From positions 1 through 64,000 of the forward strand of contig NZ_QGTM01000016.1 of assembly GCF_003182195.1 (NCBI RefSeq): DNA of 64,000 nt. The letters run 5' to 3'. Positions 59,056 through 64,000 of this stretch are shown piece by piece; the first letter of the stretch is position 1; each line of letters begins with the position of its first letter. This DNA is from Halomonas sp. A11-A (GTDB taxonomy: Bacteria > Pseudomonadota > Gammaproteobacteria > Pseudomonadales > Halomonadaceae). A model generated the notes under the pieces. It ran no database searches, had not been told where the DNA came from, and saw nothing but the letters and a program-made list of their open reading frames with translations. Both the position numbers and the translations under genes were made by a program.

Positions 59056-59637
59056 TCAGAGCCCGACCAGGGCGCCGGCCACGCCGGCAGCGCGGGTCAG
59101 TGAACCCACCACGATACCATCGATCAGGCTGATGGCGATGAACGCCACGATGGGCGACAGATCGATCATGCCGAGCGGCGGGATCACCTTGCGCAGCGGC
59201 GCCATGATCGGCTCCACCAGCTGCATCACCAGCAGCGCCCCGGGATGGCTGGCGTTGGGGGCGACCCAGCTGAGGATGATCATGGCGATCAGCGCGAAGA
59301 AGTAGATCTTGAGGATGGCGTTGGCCAGCGCCGCCACCGCGCCGATGGCCACGGCGGCGACCGGCGCCATGCCGAAGCCGGCCATCTGCAGGATCATCAC
59401 GATGCTCACCGCCTTGATCACGAAGCCGGCGGCCAGGGTGGCCAGGTCGAAGCGCCCCAGCACCGGGCCCAGGAAGCCCTGGAAGGGGCGCACCGCCGGT
59501 TGAGTGATCTTCACCACCGACTGGCTGATGGGGTTGTAGTAGTCGGCCTGTGACGCCTGCAGCAGGAAGCGCAGCATCAGCAGGAAGATGTACAGGTTGA
59601 CCAGGGTGTTGACCAGCAGCAGGCCGGCATTTCCCAT
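59056..59637 (-). CDS. yggT: YggT family membrane protein
   Basis: 193 residues with two YGGT repeats, each a pair of hydrophobic helices: [21 protein letters not shown]...[15 protein letters not shown] and [15 protein letters not shown]...[17 protein letters not shown]. It is an inner-membrane protein linked with osmotic shock and cell-division functions elsewhere. It lies with proC and yggS, the standard cluster. Confidence 0.93.
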   Translation of the reverse strand: MGNAGLLLVNTLVNLYIFLLMLRFLLQASQADYYNPISQSVVKITQPAVRPFQGFLGPVLGRFDLATLAAGFVIKAVSIVMILQMAGFGMAPVAAVAIGAVAALANAILKIYFFALIAMIILSWVAPNASHPGALLVMQLVEPIMAPLRKVIPPLGMIDLSPIVAFIAISLIDGIVVGSLTRAAGVAGALVGL

Positions 59638-59699
59638 GAGGGTTCCTCCATGTCGTGGGCAGGCCGCCGCCCGGCGGCCCCGTGTAACTGATCCTGGAA

Positions 59700-60524
59700 C
59701 TAGCGGCCGCCGAGCTCGGTGGCCATCTCACGGGCGCGTGCGGCGCAGGCGTCCATGGCCTCGGCGAGGATGCGGCGCAGCTCGGCCGCCTCGAGGTGCT
59801 CGATGGCGCGTTCGGTGGTGCCGCCCGGCGACATCACGTTGCGTTTGAGCTCCGCGGGGGACTTGTCGCTGGCCATGGCCATCTTCGCGGCGCCCAGCGC
59901 GGTCTGCATGGCCAGGCGGCGGGCCGTGTCGGCAGGCAGGCCCAGCTTGACGCCGGCCTCTTCCATGGCCTCGAACATCAGGAAGAAGTAGGCCGGGCCA
60001 CTGCCGGAGACGGCGGTGACGGCGTCGAGCAGGTGCTCCTCCTCGACCCACTCCACCAGGCCCACGGCTTCCATCAGCTCGGTGGCCAGGGCCCGCTGCT
60101 CGTCGCTGACGCGGGCGTTGGCACAGAGGCCGGAGGCGCCGGCGCCCACCAGGGCCGGAGTGTTGGGCATGCAGCGGACCAGCGGCAGGTCGCCGCCCAG
60201 CCAGGCCTCCAGGGTGGCGGCGTCGAGGCCGGCGGCCACCGAGATGATCAGCGGGCGTTGGCGCTGCACCACGCCGGCCAGCCCCTCGCAGACCTCCTTC
60301 ATGATCTGTGGCTTCACCGCCAGTACCACCACATCGGCCTGGGCGACCGCGGCGACGTTGTCGGTGTTGGTGTGAATGCCGTAGCGCTCGTGCACCGGGG
60401 CCAGGAAGGCGTCGCTCGGGGAGGTGGCGGTGATCGCGGAGGGCGAGAAGCCGCTGTCGATCATGCCGCCGATGATGGCGCTGGCCATGTTGCCGGCGCC
60501 GATGAAGGTGACTCTGGTGGGCAT
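59700..60524 (-). CDS. proC: pyrroline-5-carboxylate reductase
   Basis: 274 residues. ProC performs the last NAD(P)H-dependent step of proline synthesis. The Rossmann motif is FIGAGNMASAIIGGM (about 6-20), CMPNTPALVGAGASGL follows, and the signature SGSGPAYFFLMFEAMEEAGVKLGLP with VMSPGGTTERAI lies in the C-terminal dimer domain. It is 70 bp downstream of the PLP-protein gene. Confidence 0.97.
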   Translation of the reverse strand: MPTRVTFIGAGNMASAIIGGMIDSGFSPSAITATSPSDAFLAPVHERYGIHTNTDNVAAVAQADVVVLAVKPQIMKEVCEGLAGVVQRQRPLIISVAAGLDAATLEAWLGGDLPLVRCMPNTPALVGAGASGLCANARVSDEQRALATELMEAVGLVEWVEEEHLLDAVTAVSGSGPAYFFLMFEAMEEAGVKLGLPADTARRLAMQTALGAAKMAMASDKSPAELKRNVMSPGGTTERAIEHLEAAELRRILAEAMDACAARAREMATELGGR

Positions 60525-60594
60525 GGGGGTGTCCTGTATCGCTCGTCGAATGGAGCCGGTGGGGCATCCGGCGGCTACGTTGTTCGGTTGGTGC

Positions 60595-61314
60595 TCAGCG
60601 GGGCGGTTCGCGCTCCCCGAAGATGGCGGTGCCTACCCGCACCAGGGTGGCGCCCTCCGCCACGGCGGCCTCGAGGTCGTCGGTCATGCCCATGGAGAGG
60701 GTATCCAGCGGCGCCCCGGGGAAGCGGCGGCGCAGCGCCTCCAGGGCCTCGCGCAGGCGGGCGAAGGGCGCGCGCTGGGCCTCGGGGGTCTCGGCCGGGG
60801 CCGGGATCGCCATCAGGCCACGCAGGTGCAGGCGCGGCATCGCCAGCACGGCCTCGGCCAGCGCCGGCAGCTCGGTGAGGCTCACACCGGACTTGGTGGC
60901 CTCGTTGCTGATATTGACCTGCAGGCAGACCTCGAGCGGCGGCATGCCCTCCGGGCGTTGATCGTTCAGGCGCCGGGCGATCTTCTCACGGTCTACGCTG
61001 TGTACCCAGGTGAAGTGTTCGGCCACCTCGCGGGTCTTATTCGACTGCAGCGGGCCGATGAAATGCCAGACGATGCCGTCGAGGTCGGCCAGCGCGGCCT
61101 GCTTGGCCAGCGCCTCCTGGACATAGTTCTCGCCGAACTCGCGCTGGCCGAGATGCCAGGCCTCGCGGATCAGCGCCGCCGGTTTGGTCTTGCTGACCGC
61201 CAGCAGCTGCGCGCCCTCGGCCGGCCGGCCGGCATCCGCTAGGGCCGTGGAGAGACGCCGGCGCACCGCGGCCAGCGATTCGGCGAGGGGGGTGGAGGCA
61301 GGAGGGGCCGTCAT
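60595..61314 (-). CDS. yggS: YggS-type pyridoxal-phosphate homeostasis protein
   Basis: 239 residues. This family binds PLP and keeps B6 and amino-acid pools balanced. The PLP Lys is in LLAVSKTKPAALI (about 45); further conserved are FGENYVQEAL, WHFIGPLQSNKTREVAEHF, LQVNISNEATKSG and SMGMTDDLEAAVAEGATLVRVGTAIFG. ATG 61314 is taken because the very long frame beyond it is antisense to pilT and pilU. It is divergent from pilT with a 66-bp gap. Confidence 0.95.
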   Translation of the reverse strand: MTAPPASTPLAESLAAVRRRLSTALADAGRPAEGAQLLAVSKTKPAALIREAWHLGQREFGENYVQEALAKQAALADLDGIVWHFIGPLQSNKTREVAEHFTWVHSVDREKIARRLNDQRPEGMPPLEVCLQVNISNEATKSGVSLTELPALAEAVLAMPRLHLRGLMAIPAPAETPEAQRAPFARLREALEALRRRFPGAPLDTLSMGMTDDLEAAVAEGATLVRVGTAIFGEREPPR

Positions 61315-61380
61315 GAGGCAAGCTCTGTCATACTGAACATTACAAGATGTCACCAGGGCTTCGGGAGCAAGGGAAAACAC

Positions 61381-62415
<1,035 letters not shown>

Positions 62416-62463
62416 CCGTGGGCGGCCGCGCGGCAGGGAACAACCGGCAAGAGGAGCAGGGAC

Positions 62464-63606
62464 ATGACGGCGAAAGAGTGGCTCTACCAGCTGCTGGATA
62501 TCATGGTGCAGAAGGAGGCGTCGGATCTGCTGATCTCGGTGAATGCACCGCCGACCCTCAAGATGGCCGGCAAGCTGACTCCCCTGGGCGACCAGGGGCT
62601 CTCCGTGGCCCAGGTCGATGAGCTGGTCAGCGCGTCGATCCCGGAGACGGTGATGACGCGCTTTCAGGTGGAGCGCGAGGCCAACTTCGCACTCAGCCTT
62701 AGGGGCAAGGGGCGCTTTCGCGTCAGCGCCTTCCAGCAGCGCAACCAGAAGGCGATGGTGATCCGGCGCATCGCCTTCGAGATCCCCCACCTGGAGGAGC
62801 TGTCGCTGCCGCCGGTGCTGGGCGAGCTGGCCAACAACAAGCGTGGCCTGGTGTTCGTGGTGGGCGGCACCGGTACCGGCAAGTCGACCACCCTGGCCTC
62901 GATGATCCAGCAGCGCAACGAGACCCTGGGCGGTCATATCATCAGCGTCGAGGATCCCATCGAGTACGTGCATCCGCACAAGAAGGCGATCATCAACCAG
63001 CGCGAGGTGGGCATCGACACCGACTCCTTCGAGGTGGCGCTGAAGAACACCCTGCTCCAGGCGCCCGACGTGATCCTGATCGGCGAGATCCGCACCCGGG
63101 AGACCATGGAGCATGCGCTGACCTTCGCCGAGACCGGCCACCTCTGCCTGGCGACCCTGCACGCCAACAACGCCAACCAGGCGCTTGATCGCATCATCCA
63201 CTTCTTCCCCCACGAGCGGCACGAGCAGATCTGGCTCGACCTCTCGCTCAACCTGCGCGCCATCGTGGCCCAGCAGCTGCTGCCCACGGTGGATGGCGGT
63301 CGCTGCCCGGCCATCGAGATCATGCTCAAGTCACCGCTGATCGGCGATCTAGTGCGCAAGGGCGAGGTCAACGAGATCAAGAACGTGATGGCGCGCTCCC
63401 GGGACCTGGGGATGCAGACCTTCGACCAGGCGCTCTACGACCTCTTCCGGGCGGGCAAGATCACCGAGGAGGTGGCGCTGGTGCACGCCGACTCGGCCAA
63501 CGACCTGCGCATGATGATCAAGTACGCTGACGCCGGCAGCGAAGGGCTGGCCCAGGCTCGCGAGGCGGCGAGCCAGCTCTCGCTCAAGCGCGACGAGGAC
63601 TTCTGA
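62464..63606 (+). CDS. pilU: PilT-dependent retraction ATPase PilU
   Basis: 380 residues. PilU is the PilT paralogue that boosts retraction force. Walker A is GGTGTGKSTTLASMIQ, the Asp box SVEDPIEYVHPHKKAIINQREVG (first 20 residues shown by position near 160), Walker B LLQAPDVILIGEIRTRETME and His box TGHLCLATLHANN. The Ser/Arg-rich C-terminus is longer than in PilT, as usual. It follows pilT by 48 bp, the same pair order as in Pseudomonas. Confidence 0.97.
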   Translation: MTAKEWLYQLLDIMVQKEASDLLISVNAPPTLKMAGKLTPLGDQGLSVAQVDELVSASIPETVMTRFQVEREANFALSLRGKGRFRVSAFQQRNQKAMVIRRIAFEIPHLEELSLPPVLGELANNKRGLVFVVGGTGTGKSTTLASMIQQRNETLGGHIISVEDPIEYVHPHKKAIINQREVGIDTDSFEVALKNTLLQAPDVILIGEIRTRETMEHALTFAETGHLCLATLHANNANQALDRIIHFFPHERHEQIWLDLSLNLRAIVAQQLLPTVDGGRCPAIEIMLKSPLIGDLVRKGEVNEIKNVMARSRDLGMQTFDQALYDLFRAGKITEEVALVHADSANDLRMMIKYADAGSEGLAQAREAASQLSLKRDEDF

Positions 63607-63638
63607 CCCGACGCGTCGGCTGCCCCTGGCGCCGTGGT

Positions 63639-64000
63639 TCAGGAGGCGTAGACACCGCCCAGCACCCGGGGGCCGGCGGCGCCGGTGACCGAGGGCAGGT
63701 TGCCGGGCATGCCGTGCAGCCTTCTCCAGGCCAGCCAGGCGAAGGCGCCGGCCTCCAGCCAGTCGGCCGGCCAGCCCCACGCCGCGCTTTCGGCAAGGCG
63801 CGCGCCGGGCAGGTGGCGAGCGAGCCTGGCCAGCAGGTCGCGGTTGTGGGCGCCGCCGCCACAGGGGATCAGCCGCGCGGCATCGGGAGCCTCGAATCGC
63901 TCGCGCGCCATGGCCACTGCCAGCGCCACGCTCTGTGCCGTCAGCTCCGCCAGGGTGGCCTGCACGTCCTCGGGGCGCTCCTCCCCCGTCAGGTGCCCCT
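63639..64000 (-). CDS. anmK: anhydro-N-acetylmuramic acid kinase, C-terminal part
   Basis: About 120 C-terminal residues; the gene continues past the window edge. AnmK phosphorylates 1,6-anhydro-MurNAc during cell-wall recycling. Visible family features are PEDVQATLAELTAQSVALAV, the glycine motif IPCGGGAHNRDLLARLAR, and the end DWLEAGAFAWLAWRRLHGMPGNLPSVTGA. Convergent with pilU. Confidence 0.93.
   Translation of the reverse strand, partial: GHLTGEERPEDVQATLAELTAQSVALAVAMARERFEAPDAARLIPCGGGAHNRDLLARLARHLPGARLAESAAWGWPADWLEAGAFAWLAWRRLHGMPGNLPSVTGAAGPRVLGGVYAS

Overview
The window is about 64 kb of high-GC gammaproteobacterial chromosome. Gene order and protein sequences point to a Halomonas-like organism (Halomonadaceae, near the Pseudomonas/Halomonas branch). 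The clues are dnaK-dnaJ-dapB-carAB-greA, the rimP-nusA-infB-rbfA-truB-rpsO-pnp cluster, cbrAB beside pcnB-folK-panBC, a tmRNA tag ANDDNYAQGALAA, and the type IV pilus motor pair pilT-pilU. The species itself cannot be read from the sequence.

Positions 1 to about 9.6 kb are accessory DNA. They hold two divergent IS91-family transposase fragments, a broken membrane hydrolase gene, a Fic protein, an hsdR gene cut short by a complete IS1182-family element, and the remains of a small integrative element: truncated small gene, CHC2-type primase domain, 36-codon ORF, AlpA-like regulator, hypothetical protein and tyrosine integrase. The element abuts the 3' end of ssrA (tmRNA), the likely attachment site. 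The integrase is preceded by six copies of a 9-bp RTGCCCCCA motif.

From 9.6 kb on the window is core genome. 9.6-14.2 kb: ssrA, smpB, ratA-ratB, bamE, fur, recN. 14.3-18.4 kb: grpE, dnaK and dnaJ, with clear sigma-32 promoters before grpE and dnaK. 18.5-25.8 kb: a DUF2218 protein, an EamA exporter, dapB, carA, carB, greA. 25.9-32.8 kb: yhbY, rlmE, ftsH, folP, glmM, tpiA, secG. 32.8-42.1 kb: tRNA-Leu(GAG), initiator tRNA-fMet, then rimP-nusA-infB-rbfA-truB-rpsO-pnp. 42.2-47.7 kb, mostly minus strand: acetyl-CoA acetyltransferase, panD, panC, panB, folK, pcnB.

The most interesting part is 47.8-53.2 kb. A minus-strand cluster encodes gluQ, a 58-residue membrane protein in the position of Pseudomonas CbrX, the transporter-fused sensor kinase CbrA and the sigma-54 activator CbrB. 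Between cbrB and pcnB lies an apparently non-coding gene of about 500 nt. It has a textbook sigma-54 promoter (GG-N10-GC), an upstream TGTTACC/GGTAACA inverted repeat, a terminator, and at least seven internal CA-rich AANAANAA motifs, six of them in hairpin loops. I read this as a CrcZ-type RNA that titrates Hfq/Crc, so CbrA, CbrB and this RNA would form a complete carbon catabolite repression circuit outside Pseudomonas.

The right end (53.2-64 kb) holds gluQ, dksA, a class I aminotransferase, sfsA, a DUF4426 protein, metW-metX, yggT, proC, the yggS-type PLP protein, pilT, pilU and the 3' part of anmK.
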